A stretch of DNA of 40,385 nucleotides. It comes from Pegethrix bostrychoides GSE-TBD4-15B. GTDB lineage: Bacteria; Cyanobacteriota; Cyanobacteriia; Elainellales; Elainellaceae. Both the position numbers and the translations under genes were made by a program. Of this stretch, positions 25,997 through 33,834 are shown piece after piece. Within the stretch, counting starts at the first letter, position 1. Each line of letters starts with the position of its first letter. The notes beneath the pieces were generated by a model, which worked only from the letters and a program-made list of their open reading frames with translations, searched no databases and had not been told where the DNA came from. Where the stretch lies: NCBI GenBank assembly GCA_019359155.1, contig JAHHHV010000027.1:1-40385 (forward strand). The letters run 5' to 3'.

Positions 25997-26218
25997 CTAA
26001 TCGTTGTCCCACTCTTCGCGACCGATTAGATCACCGACGCGATCTCTGAGCAAGAAGCCGTTGGTTTCTAGAACGCATTCAACGCCAGCCCATTCGCGAG
26101 CCGGAATATATTGGCAGAGCACGTAGATCGGCTGGCTGCGGCTGACTGCGCCTTTGTAAACCAGCTGTCTGGCCTCATCTTCCAACAAAGCCATTGAATA
26201 CTGTACGGATTGAATCAT
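25997..26218 (-). CDS. DUF4327 family protein
   Basis: A 73-residue protein with the family pattern VQYSMALLEDEARQLVYKG, then QPIYVLCQYIPAREWAGVE and a C-terminus LLRDRVGDLIGREEWDND. These match what I know of DUF4327, a small cyanobacteria-restricted family of unknown function. It has two conserved cysteines (CQY and ECVLE), no membrane segment and no signal. The ATG is preceded by a G-rich stretch (GGGGGTGA) in the right place. It is convergent with the 116-residue gene. A long gene-free spacer lies upstream. Confidence 0.85.
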   Translation of the reverse strand: MIQSVQYSMALLEDEARQLVYKGAVSRSQPIYVLCQYIPAREWAGVECVLETNGFLLRDRVGDLIGREEWDND

Positions 26219-26558
26219 GGGTCACCCCCGGTTATTTAACAAATTACAATTACTGAGCTGACTGCTGGCTTAGCCGATTTCCGGATTTTTGTAGCTCATG
26301 CCGATCGCGAATCGGAAAAGCAGAACAATAGAACTGAATCTAGTAACGCTGACTCATAACGTCTAGCCGCTCTCTACAAAATGCCCTATATTGAGATATT
26401 TGTAGCTGCATATACTAAACGATCTGTATTTTCGCGCTATCTCCCTAGTGCCTATATTAATAAATATTGCAGAAGTCAGCAAACCCTGACAACTGGTTCG
26501 ACGCATGTGGCTTGCAGAGATTTAATTCACTCCTGCCGGTCAAACTGTGTCAGGAAAC

Positions 26559-26584
26559 GCTGAGATTCAGAGCTGAGATTCAGA
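26559..26584. repeat. 13-bp perfect tandem duplication
   Basis: GCTGAGATTCAGA at 26559-26571 and 26572-26584. Confidence 0.9.
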
Positions 26585-26626
26585 GTTTTTCTGAGAGCTG
26601 AGTTGACAAACAGAGTCGCTCTCGAG

Positions 26627-26648
26627 AAGTTTTCAATAAGTTTTCAAT
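26627..26648. repeat. 11-bp perfect tandem duplication
   Basis: AAGTTTTCAAT at 26627-26637 and 26638-26648. Confidence 0.9.
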
Positions 26649-26788
26649 CAGGGAACAGTAGACAAAGCGGTTTATAGCTTTATCCTCTGGCTAACAGATA
26701 GCTAGCAGATAACTTGAGACTGCCAGTCGCGGATCAGGACATCTCTAAGCACTAGGTTATCCTACAGTATCCGCAGCGCTCAATCATC

Positions 26789-26824
26789 TTTTGGATTAGT
26801 CTGAAGTTTTGAATTAGTCTGAAG
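26789..26824. repeat. 18-bp tandem duplication
   Basis: TTTTGGATTAGTCTGAAG at 26789-26806, then the same with G to A at the sixth base at 26807-26824. Confidence 0.9.
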
Positions 26825-26874
26825 TGCCGCAGCTGACTCAGATTACTCAATTCTGTCCTTTCATATTCTTCAGA

Positions 26875-26903
26875 ATTTCTCAAGATTTCTCAAGATTTCT
26901 CAG
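26875..26903. repeat. 10-bp x3 tandem repeat across the pdxA stop
   Basis: ATTTCTCAAG at 26875-26884 and 26885-26894, then ATTTCTCAG at 26895-26903. The pdxA stop (complement of 26900-26902) lies in the last unit. Confidence 0.85.
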
Positions 26904-28033
26904 CGCTCTACCCGCGTCGATTGAGGTTCGGCTGTCTCACTGGAACGCTCTGACGAGGTTGATTCTGCTGAGATTGAACGCCGCTGATGCACCAGATCGA
27001 TCGCGGTCTCAATAGCTGCCCGACAGCTCGTTGCATCAGCAATGCCCAATGCTGCAATGTCAAAAGCCGTGCCGTGATCGGGCGAGCAGCGGACAAAGGG
27101 CAGACCAATCGTTGTGTTTACTGCCCGGTCAAAAGCCATCAGCTTGACGGGAATCAAGCCCTGGTCGTGATAGAGCGCTAGATAGGCATCGTGAGCATGA
27201 TTGACCGCGCAGCGCGTAAACCAAGCCTGTCCCGGACGCACCCAGAGCGTGTCGGGCGGCACAGGACCCTCTAGACCCACTGCCGGAAATCGCTGCCGCA
27301 TTGCCTCTAGCCAGGGAATCAGCCAGTCCTGCTCTTCTTGCCCCAGCTGTCCCTGTTCACCACTGTGCGGATTAAGACCCGCTACTGCAATTCGGGGTGC
27401 AGCGAGGCCAAAATCCTGTCGTAGGCAGTCCAGCAGCAGCTCCAGCTTCAGCGTCAGCAGCTCAGGCGTCAGCAGCTCTGCCACCTGTCGCAGCGGAATA
27501 TGCGTGGTGGCCAACAGCGCTCGCAGCCGCCAGCCGCTCTGCGGAGAGCGCGCCACAAACAGCATCCCAAATCGTTTTGCCCCAGCCCGCGCTGCCAACA
27601 GCTCAGTCTGTCCCGGATAATCGTGACCAGCCGCTTTCCAGGCTGATTTGGCAATGGGGGCGGTGACAATGCCTTCAAACCTGCCAGCTAGAGTTTGCGC
27701 AATTGCAGTCTCTAAGAAGCGAAAGCTAGCCTCACCGCTGGCTGCATTGCCCTGCCCGACCACAATCTCGGCGCTCAGAGTATCTTCCAGCGGCACCTCC
27801 AGCAACGGCAGCTCATCTGGATGCAGCAGACTAGCTGGATCAATTTGCGCGAGCCGACTGTAAGTCTGAAGCAGCAGATCGCGGTTGCCAACCAGCGTAA
27901 ACTCGCCGACCTCTCGAAGACTCGGATCAGCGAGCGCTTTCAAAATCACTTCAGCACCAATTCCCGCCGGATCGCCAAGAGGCAGCACAATGCGGGGCCG
28001 ATGAATTTGCGTTGCAGCTTCAGCAGGAACCAT
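26900..28033 (-). CDS. pdxA: 4-hydroxythreonine-4-phosphate dehydrogenase
   Basis: Oxidises 4-phosphohydroxy-threonine, a step of the DXP-dependent pyridoxal 5'-phosphate pathway. The 377-residue protein has the family start [21 protein letters not shown], then the segment [28 protein letters not shown], a metal-binding [14 protein letters not shown] and [19 protein letters not shown]. It ends with [20 protein letters not shown], a strong PdxA motif. The C-terminal tail (about 350-377, [19 protein letters not shown]) is low-complexity and probably extra. Divergent from petM across 107 bases. ATG start at 28033. Confidence 0.95.
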   Translation of the reverse strand: MVPAEAATQIHRPRIVLPLGDPAGIGAEVILKALADPSLREVGEFTLVGNRDLLLQTYSRLAQIDPASLLHPDELPLLEVPLEDTLSAEIVVGQGNAASGEASFRFLETAIAQTLAGRFEGIVTAPIAKSAWKAAGHDYPGQTELLAARAGAKRFGMLFVARSPQSGWRLRALLATTHIPLRQVAELLTPELLTLKLELLLDCLRQDFGLAAPRIAVAGLNPHSGEQGQLGQEEQDWLIPWLEAMRQRFPAVGLEGPVPPDTLWVRPGQAWFTRCAVNHAHDAYLALYHDQGLIPVKLMAFDRAVNTTIGLPFVRCSPDHGTAFDIAALGIADATSCRAAIETAIDLVHQRRSISAESTSSERSSETAEPQSTRVER

Positions 28034-28140
28034 AAAAATCTCAGACTAACCTTAGACTTACTGCCCCTAGACTTAATCTCCACCAAACTGCTTTAAGATC
28101 TGTAATGCAGTTGTTTCGATTTTAGAGAAGGAGACGGTGG

Positions 28141-28245
28141 ATGGGCGGCGAAATGTTGAATGCAGCGATCTTGTCCTTTAGCCTAATTTTAGTGGGGCTA
28201 GGGCTGGGCTTTTTGATGCTGAAGCTTCAGGGCGGCGAAGAGTAG
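28141..28245 (+). CDS. petM: Cytochrome b6f complex subunit PetM
   Basis: A 34-residue single-span thylakoid membrane protein, subunit VII of the cytochrome b6f complex that links photosystems II and I. The sequence begins [13 protein letters not shown], continues with a hydrophobic helix and ends [10 protein letters not shown], the conserved PetM C-terminus. It is below the usual ORF size cut-off but is supported by a strong AGAAGGAG Shine-Dalgarno sequence at 28126-28133 and by the family match. A terminator-like hairpin follows at 28277. ycf39 begins 177 bases downstream. Confidence 0.92.
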   Translation: MGGEMLNAAILSFSLILVGLGLGFLMLKLQGGEE

Positions 28246-28276
28246 AGCCAGATGTGGCCAAAATAATCGCGGAGCA

Positions 28277-28327
28277 AGCCTCTGGATTGGGATATTTCAG
28301 TAGTGAAAGTTCAATCTAGAGGCTTTT
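28277..28327 (+). terminator. Probable terminator after petM
   Basis: The arm at 28277-28289 (starting AGCCTCT) pairs with 28312-28324 (ending AGAGGCT) over 13 positions with one G-T wobble, around a 22-base loop. A short T run follows. It lies 32 bases after the petM stop. The long loop makes it less certain than the 4112 terminator. Confidence 0.6.
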
Positions 28328-28422
28328 GATAGGCGTTTGATGGGTGTTTGATATACGTTGGCGAAAGAAATCCATTTTGGTATATCTTATAAGGAAATTA
28401 ATAAATCGTTACGGAATCCCTC

Positions 28423-29451
28423 ATGAATCTATTGATTGTTGGCGCCACTGGCACTTTAGGAAGACAGGTTGTCCGCCGTGCGCTGGATGAGGGGCATTCG
28501 GTGCGGTGCTTCGTGCGTAGTTTAAGAAAAGCTGCTTTTTTGAAAGAGTGGGGCGCTGAGCTGATTCAGGGCGACCTGCTCGACCCGCAAAGCCTCACAT
28601 CAGCCCTGGCGGACGTAACTGCCGTGATTGATGCGGCCACCACCCGCGCCACTGACTCACTCAGCATGAGGCAAGTGGACTGGGACGGCAAAGTTGCTTT
28701 GATTCAGGCGGCAAAAGCGGCAGGCGTTGAGCGGTTTATCTTTTTCTCGATTCTGGATGCCGAGCAGTATCCGCATGTGCCGCTGATGGATATCAAGCGC
28801 TGCACCGAGCAGTTTTTGGCCGAATCCGGACTCAACTACACAATTCTACGACCCTGTGGCTTCATGCAGGGCTTGATTGGCCAGTATGCGATTCCAACTT
28901 TGGAGAAGCAGTCGATTTGGGTAATGGGCGACAGCTCCCCGACTGCCTACATGGACACGCAAGATATTGCCCGGTTTGCCGTGGCGGCACTGCAACGCTC
29001 AGAAACTGAGAATCGTAGCTTTCCGGTTGTGGGGCCAAGAGCCTGGGGCAGCTATGAGATTATCCGTCTCTGCGAGCGACTTTCAGGGCGCGAAGCCAAA
29101 ACCTCTCGGATGCCAATTGGCTTGCTGCGGACGATCCAAAAAACGGCTCGCTTGTTTAAGTGGGGGCAAAATACCGCCGATCGTCTCGCCTTTACCGAAG
29201 TAATTGCCTCCGGCAAGCCGCTGAATGCACCAATGGAAGAAACCTATGCCGCTTTCGGCATTGATCCGGGCGAAATCACAACGCTGGAAAACTACATGCA
29301 GGAATACTTCAGCCGGATTATGAAAAAGCTGAAGGAGCTGGAGTATGAGCGGGAGCGCGCTAAAGAAAAGGCGCGGATTAAGCGCAGTCCGTTTAAGTCA
29401 GCGGCGGCAGAGCGGGCAGCGACCACGAAGGCCAGCTCCAAAAAAGAGTAG
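28423..29451 (+). CDS. ycf39: Ycf39, photosystem II assembly factor (atypical SDR)
   Basis: A 342-residue NAD(P)-binding protein of the atypical short-chain dehydrogenase group. In cyanobacteria Ycf39 partners high-light-inducible proteins and helps deliver chlorophyll during D1/PSII reaction-centre assembly (plant HCF244). The glycine motif is in LLIVGATGTLGRQVV. VRSLRKAAFLKEWGAELIQGD, ATDSLSMRQVDWDGK and CGFMQGLIGQYAIP are Ycf39 hallmarks as I recall them. The end (about 305-342) is a charged tail (KKLKELEYERERAKEKARIKR, then Ala/Ser-rich) that is longer than in some relatives. ATG 28423 fits the N-terminus MNLLIVGATG. Located on the thylakoid surface. Downstream of petM, so both photosynthetic genes sit together. 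Confidence 0.94.
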   Translation: MNLLIVGATGTLGRQVVRRALDEGHSVRCFVRSLRKAAFLKEWGAELIQGDLLDPQSLTSALADVTAVIDAATTRATDSLSMRQVDWDGKVALIQAAKAAGVERFIFFSILDAEQYPHVPLMDIKRCTEQFLAESGLNYTILRPCGFMQGLIGQYAIPTLEKQSIWVMGDSSPTAYMDTQDIARFAVAALQRSETENRSFPVVGPRAWGSYEIIRLCERLSGREAKTSRMPIGLLRTIQKTARLFKWGQNTADRLAFTEVIASGKPLNAPMEETYAAFGIDPGEITTLENYMQEYFSRIMKKLKELEYERERAKEKARIKRSPFKSAAAERAATTKASSKKE

Positions 29452-29528
29452 GCTCGCATGGTCTGAGATCACTGAGGCGGCTCTATGCTGGCTGCACCCT
29501 GCAATCAGAAATTCAGAAGCTTCAATCT

Positions 29529-31370
29529 CTACCCGCGCTGATCAATCAGCGTTTGGTAGGCAGCTGTGAAGTCAGCCATCGTGATTTGAATGGCGCTAGG
29601 GTCGCTAATGGAATTGCTGATGGAATCACTGGCCTCTGCCGCTCGGTAGCGACGAATTGCCTCCAGCGCCGCCTGATTGGTCAGCAAGGCTAGCTCTGCC
29701 CCGTTCCAGCCCACCGTTTGGCTTGCCCAAACTGCCAAGTCCACCTGGTCTAAAGGCTGCCGCTGGCTATGCACCCGCAAAATCGCTAGGCGGCTCTCTT
29801 CGTCCGGCAAGTCAATCTTGAGCTGGAGATCTAACCGTCCGGCTCGCAGCAGCGCTGGGTCAAGCGCTTCAGGGCGATTGGTGGCACCAATCAGCAGCAC
29901 GTCAGGGCAGTCCTGCAAGCCGTCTAGCTCTGTTAAAAGCTGACCTACCAAGCGGTCACTCACGCCACCACCATCGCTAGAAAAGCCGCCTCTGGCTGGA
30001 GCCAGCGTGTCAATCTCATCGACAAACACGACGCAGGGAGCCGCCTGCCTCGCCTTACCAAACAGCTCGCGGACAGCCTGCTCTGAAGCGCCCACCCACT
30101 TACTCAGCAGCTCTGCCCCGTTCACGGCAATAAAGTTAGCTCGCGCCTGCGAGGCCACCGCCTTAGCCAGCATGGTTTTTCCGGTTCCGGGCACGCCCCA
30201 GAGCAGCACCCCACGCGGCGCTTTGGCTCCCGTATGCCGGTAGAGTTCTGGATAGAGCAACGCCCCTTCGACTGCCTCTTGCAGCGACTGCTTCACTGAC
30301 TCTAGACCGCCAATTGCCTCCCAGCTCACCTGTGGCGACTCAACCTGCACTGAACGCAGCACAGCAGGCTTGATGGCCTTGAGCGCCGCCAAAAAGTCAG
30401 CCTGAGTCACGCTCATGGGTTGGGCGATCGGCTGCTCAATCGCAGGTGCAATCCGACGCAGGGCGCTATAGGCCGCTTTTTGACAGACGGCTTTCAGATC
30501 AGCCCCCACCATCCCCACCGATAGATCGGCAACCCTGCCTAAATCAACTGGATCGGATCGGCGCTCCAGCGGCATGGCCTGCGTCAAAATTTTGAGGATT
30601 TCCAGACGGCCATTGCGGTCAGGGACGCGAAACTGCACCTCGCGGTCAAAGCGTCCGGGACGACGCAGCGCGGGATCGAGCTGGTCGGGGCGGTTGGTGG
30701 CGGCCAAGACAATCACGCCCTCGGCTCTGGAAAAGCCGTCCATCAGGCTGAGCAGCTGCGCGACCACGCGCTTTTCGACTTCGCCTTCGACGCTAGAGCG
30801 ACTAGGAGCCAGCGCGTCAATTTCGTCGATAAAAATCAGGCAGGGGGCTGAACGAGCCGCTTTTTCAAACAGGCTGCGCAGGCGGGCTTCCGCTTCACCG
30901 TAGTATTTGCCCATAACTTCTGGCCCGACAATCGCAATGCAGTTGATGCCCAGCTCTGCGGCGAGCGCTCTGGCCGTCAGGGTTTTGCCCGTTCCCGGTG
31001 GCCCAACCAGCAGGACGCCTCGCGTCGCCTCTAGACCCAGCATCTTCAGCCAGTCTGGACGCTTGATTGGGATTTCGACGAGTTCGCGCAGCTCGCGCAG
31101 GGTTTCGCTGATGCCGCCAACTTGCGCCAATGACAGGTCACTAGGCGGGCTGAGCGGATTAGTGAGCAGGCTGGTGACCGATTCGCGCAGGCTGTCGATG
31201 GGGTTGGGCGGCAGGTCGAAGGGAGATGAGCTGCCAGATTGCCCGAATTGCCCGGATTGTCCAGACTGCCCAGATTGTCCAGACTGTCCGTCTAGCTGCC
31301 TGACAAAGCTGAGCAATTCTTCCACCCGCTGGTCAAAAATCTCTTCTAAATCTTGAAATAGATCGCTCAT
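29529..31370 (-). CDS. CDC48/p97-like double AAA+ ATPase
   Basis: A 613-residue protein with tandem AAA+ domains. The first has Walker A GPPGTGKT (123-130), Walker B CLIFIDEID (about 177-185), and RRPGRFD. The second has GVPGTGKT (392-399), VVFVDEID and a matching LRAGRLD. These features are of the CDC48/VAT class, which in eukaryotes and archaea unfolds proteins. The N-terminal 120 residues lack a clear CDC48-N domain. They include a Ser/Gly/Gln repeat (about 28-46, SGQ units) encoded by a 9-bp array at about 31233-31292. Start ATG at 31370 is preceded by GAGAG. Function in the organism unknown; probably protein remodelling in the cytosol. Confidence 0.88.
   Translation of the reverse strand: MSDLFQDLEEIFDQRVEELLSFVRQLDGQSGQSGQSGQSGQFGQSGSSSPFDLPPNPIDSLRESVTSLLTNPLSPPSDLSLAQVGGISETLRELRELVEIPIKRPDWLKMLGLEATRGVLLVGPPGTGKTLTARALAAELGINCIAIVGPEVMGKYYGEAEARLRSLFEKAARSAPCLIFIDEIDALAPSRSSVEGEVEKRVVAQLLSLMDGFSRAEGVIVLAATNRPDQLDPALRRPGRFDREVQFRVPDRNGRLEILKILTQAMPLERRSDPVDLGRVADLSVGMVGADLKAVCQKAAYSALRRIAPAIEQPIAQPMSVTQADFLAALKAIKPAVLRSVQVESPQVSWEAIGGLESVKQSLQEAVEGALLYPELYRHTGAKAPRGVLLWGVPGTGKTMLAKAVASQARANFIAVNGAELLSKWVGASEQAVRELFGKARQAAPCVVFVDEIDTLAPARGGFSSDGGGVSDRLVGQLLTELDGLQDCPDVLLIGATNRPEALDPALLRAGRLDLQLKIDLPDEESRLAILRVHSQRQPLDQVDLAVWASQTVGWNGAELALLTNQAALEAIRRYRAAEASDSISNSISDPSAIQITMADFTAAYQTLIDQRG
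31233..31292. repeat. 9-bp coding tandem array (SGQ units)
   Basis: A run of units resembling CCAGACTGT / CCAGATTGC on the plus strand encodes repeated Ser-Gly-Gln on the minus strand, in the N-terminal linker of the CDC48-like gene. Unit count is about five to seven with synonymous variation. Confidence 0.8.
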
Positions 31371-31409
31371 GAATTCTCTCCCGCCTGTGATCTCAGTATA
31401 GACAGCAGG

Positions 31410-31439
31410 CTAAATTCCAGCAGACTAGATTCCAGCAGG
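31410..31439. repeat. 15-bp tandem duplication
   Basis: CTAAATTCCAGCAGA at 31410-31424 and CTAGATTCCAGCAGG at 31425-31439, two mismatches. It lies in the divergent spacer between the CDC48-like and amidase genes. Confidence 0.8.
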
Positions 31440-31518
31440 CCAAACTTGGATGAAATCAAAACGACGGCTGCTATAATCCTCCCTAGCTTTTGCAGCGATA
31501 TCTGTGAGGAACGTGAGC

Positions 31519-32466
31519 GTGAAATCCAAGGTCCTAAATGCTGTCCTGCTGCTGTCAATCTGTTTGGGGCTGCTGGTTGCAGTGGCTCAGTCCGGAAGCG
31601 GTCAGTCTCTGCCAGATGCCGCCAATCGGGTCGCTAGTCAGGGCATTCCGTTTGGCTGCGCCGTACAGCCCGAACCGCATCAGGGGCCAGCTCAGTCACT
31701 GCCTCGACCACAGGTGCCGATTTCTCGCTTCAGGCAGGTTGTCGCTTCGACCCCTAAACCAAATGCCTACAGCCCCAAAGAAGTGGTGGCCTTGGCCGAC
31801 TCTACAAATTACGGCCAGCGGTTTATCAAAGATGCGCTGGGCAAGCTCGCCGAGCACGCGCCGATTGTGGTGCTGCACGAAACGGTGGGAAGCGTTAGCA
31901 GCGCCGTCAATTTCTTTCAAACGCCCCATCCCTACGATGATGATCAGGTCAGCTATCACACGCTGGTCGGTCTAGATGGCACGGTTTACTACCTGGTCCC
32001 CCCTGACAAGCGAGCGTTTGGCGCAGGCAATTCGGCCTTTGTGGGCAGCGCTGGCGAAGAGAGCGTCAAAACGAACCCTGATTTGCCCGCCTCGGTGAAC
32101 AACTTTGCCTATCACATCTCGCTGGAGACTCCGGCGGATGGCGATAATAACAACAGCAGCCACAGCGGCTACACCAGCCCCCAATACCAATCTTTGGCCT
32201 GGATCGTGGCTAAAACCAGCGTCCCGCCAGAGCGCATCACTTACCACAAAATTGTCGATCGCTCCGGCAGTCGCCAAGATCCGCGCAGCTTCAACGCTCA
32301 GACTTTCCTCCAGCTGCTAGAGAACTATCCCAAAACTTCAGAAATTGTGATTGGCTGCTCCATGCCGCTAGCTGCACCTGCTGCGACTGAGCCAGCCGAA
32401 CCCGCTCCGCTGTCCCCTGTTGATCGGCTGCTGCGTCGGTTGCCGCCCCCGCGCTCGCGACAGTAG
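31519..32466 (+). CDS. Exported N-acetylmuramoyl-L-alanine amidase (Amidase_2/PGRP type)
   Basis: Hydrolyses the bond between muramic acid and stem peptide in peptidoglycan. The 315 residues start with a signal peptide (KSKVLNAVLLLSICLGLLVAVAQS). The zinc amidase fold follows: APIVVLHETVGS with a zinc-ligand His, SYHTLVGLDGTVYYLVPP, then NFAYHISLETP, ITYHKIVDRSG (His) and RQDPRSF (Asp). These match the AmpD/PGRP pattern. The tail is Pro/Ala-rich (about 290-315). No ATG opens the frame: GTGs at 31504, 31513 and 31519 are possible. GTG 31519 is best placed after AGGA at 31507-31510. Divergent from the CDC48-like gene. Confidence 0.87.
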   Translation: MKSKVLNAVLLLSICLGLLVAVAQSGSGQSLPDAANRVASQGIPFGCAVQPEPHQGPAQSLPRPQVPISRFRQVVASTPKPNAYSPKEVVALADSTNYGQRFIKDALGKLAEHAPIVVLHETVGSVSSAVNFFQTPHPYDDDQVSYHTLVGLDGTVYYLVPPDKRAFGAGNSAFVGSAGEESVKTNPDLPASVNNFAYHISLETPADGDNNNSSHSGYTSPQYQSLAWIVAKTSVPPERITYHKIVDRSGSRQDPRSFNAQTFLQLLENYPKTSEIVIGCSMPLAAPAATEPAEPAPLSPVDRLLRRLPPPRSRQ

Positions 32467-32479
32467 AGGGCAGTTGCAT

Positions 32480-32503
32480 CATTGTCAGATACATTGTCAG
32501 ATA
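32480..32503. repeat. 12-bp perfect tandem duplication
   Basis: CATTGTCAGATA at 32480-32491 and 32492-32503, between the convergent amidase and antiporter genes. Confidence 0.9.
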
Positions 32504-32523
32504 CATTTCTGGTTTTGGCTTTT

Positions 32524-33621
32524 CTACTTATTGCTCAGCGGCTTCCTAGCTCGCAGGGTGCGTCGAGCCGTAATCAGCAGCGTCAAGGCTGTAATCGGAA
32601 TCACGAACCAGAGCATTACCGCGCCATAGATCGGCAAGCTAGGATCTTGGTTGGCATGGAGCAGCAGGTAGAGCGCATAGGCAATGTAATAGATCACAAA
32701 CAGAATGCCTTCCCAACGGGCAATCAGGTTGTCGGAGATAAAAATCGGCAGGCAGGCAAAGGCCACGGCAATCATCACCGGGATATCAAACTGAATCGCC
32801 TCAGTCGCCACATTCACGCCATTGGGGGCGACAATTCCGGCCAACCCCAGTACAGCCAGAATGTTGAAAATATTGCTGCCAACCACATTGCCTACCGCAA
32901 TATCGCGCTCGCCCCGGATGCTGGCCACCACCGAAGTTGCCAGCTCTGGCAGAGAAGTGCCTGCTGCCACAATCGTCAGGCCGATCACCAGCTCGTTGAC
33001 CCCCAGGGAACGCGCAATCGCCGTAGCGCCATCCACCAGCCAGCGCGAGCCAATCACCAGCATCACCAGCCCACCGAGAATATAGCCAACATTCACTAGC
33101 AGCCCAACCGGCGAGCGGCGAGCGTCTTGCCCAAACTGTTCGTATTCAGCCTGCACCTGCGCGTTGGTTTCTTTACGGCTCTGGTAGATCAAAAATAGCG
33201 TGTAGAGCACCGCCAGCCCAAACAAGATAATGCCATCTACGCGGCTAATGGTGCCGTCTAGGCCAAACACGAAAGCCAAAACCGATGTGCCGATCATGAT
33301 CGGCACATCGAGCCGGATCAGCTGCTGCGCCACAATCAAAGGTGTCACCCAAGCTGAAATTCCCAAAATAAACAGCACGTTAAAAATATTGCTGCCAACG
33401 ACGTTGCCGACTGCAATATCCGCATCCCCCGACAGACTCGTCATGGTGCTAACCGCCATTTCGGGGGCGCTCGTGCCATAGGCCACAATTGTCAGGCCAA
33501 TGACCAGCGGCGAGATGCCCACCACCGTCGCCAGGTTAGAAGCTCCCCGCACCAGTGCTTCCGCGCCAATCACCAGCAGCACTAGCCCCAAAATCAACAA
33601 GAAAATTACCATGAAGCTCAT
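32524..33621 (-). CDS. Calcium/sodium antiporter, CaCA family (YrbG-like)
   Basis: A 365-residue inner-membrane cation exchanger with about ten transmembrane helices in two inverted halves. The two alpha-repeat signatures are ATVVGISPLVIGLTIVAYGTSAPE (first half) and SLGVNELVIGLTIVAAGTSLPEL (second), the latter the G-T-S-x-P-E ion-binding motif. Both halves also have AVGNVVGSNIFN. The frame runs back to a TTG at 33642, but ATG 33621 has TTAGGA about nine bases before it and is preferred. Presumably exports Ca2+ in exchange for Na+ or H+. The gene contains a perfect 28-bp palindrome (33283-33310). Confidence 0.92.
   Translation of the reverse strand: MSFMVIFLLILGLVLLVIGAEALVRGASNLATVVGISPLVIGLTIVAYGTSAPEMAVSTMTSLSGDADIAVGNVVGSNIFNVLFILGISAWVTPLIVAQQLIRLDVPIMIGTSVLAFVFGLDGTISRVDGIILFGLAVLYTLFLIYQSRKETNAQVQAEYEQFGQDARRSPVGLLVNVGYILGGLVMLVIGSRWLVDGATAIARSLGVNELVIGLTIVAAGTSLPELATSVVASIRGERDIAVGNVVGSNIFNILAVLGLAGIVAPNGVNVATEAIQFDIPVMIAVAFACLPIFISDNLIARWEGILFVIYYIAYALYLLLHANQDPSLPIYGAVMLWFVIPITALTLLITARRTLRARKPLSNK
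33283..33310. repeat. Perfect 28-bp palindrome inside the antiporter gene
   Basis: The left half CGATGTGCCGATCA (33283-33296) is followed directly by its exact reverse complement (33297-33310). It encodes DVPIMIGTS within the antiporter, between the two halves. There is no loop, so on single-stranded DNA it could form a hairpin-like cruciform. Confidence 0.98.
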
Positions 33622-33834
33622 ATGTCTTTGTCCTAACTGCAACGAGTACTGTATCTTCTGCCGCCACGATTACCAGCTCTCATCATCTCGTCTTAACTCC
33701 TGCCTCGTCAAAGTATTTTTGTCTGGTTTTTATTTAGGCGCTGTTTGGAGGAGGAAAGGGCGATGTAGACTTGTAGATCGAAATAGAGCGATGCTATAGC
33801 CATCGAGAGAATTAGAGAAGAAGGGAAGCGAATC

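Larger units (their letters stand above)
26219..26899. other. Long gene-free spacer rich in short tandem duplications
   Basis: About 680 bases between DUF4327 and the pdxA stop. The only frame of note (26381-26563, plus) has no Shine-Dalgarno sequence or recognisable family and a Cys/Arg/Ser-rich composition, so it is not annotated. At least four tandem duplications occur: 26559-26584, 26627-26648, 26789-26824 and 26875-26903. No RNA gene was seen by eye, though a small RNA is possible. Confidence 0.6.

Noticed and set aside
26381-26563. 60-codon frame in the long spacer
   Set aside because: No Shine-Dalgarno sequence, no known family and a Cys/Arg/Ser-rich composition; no supporting context.
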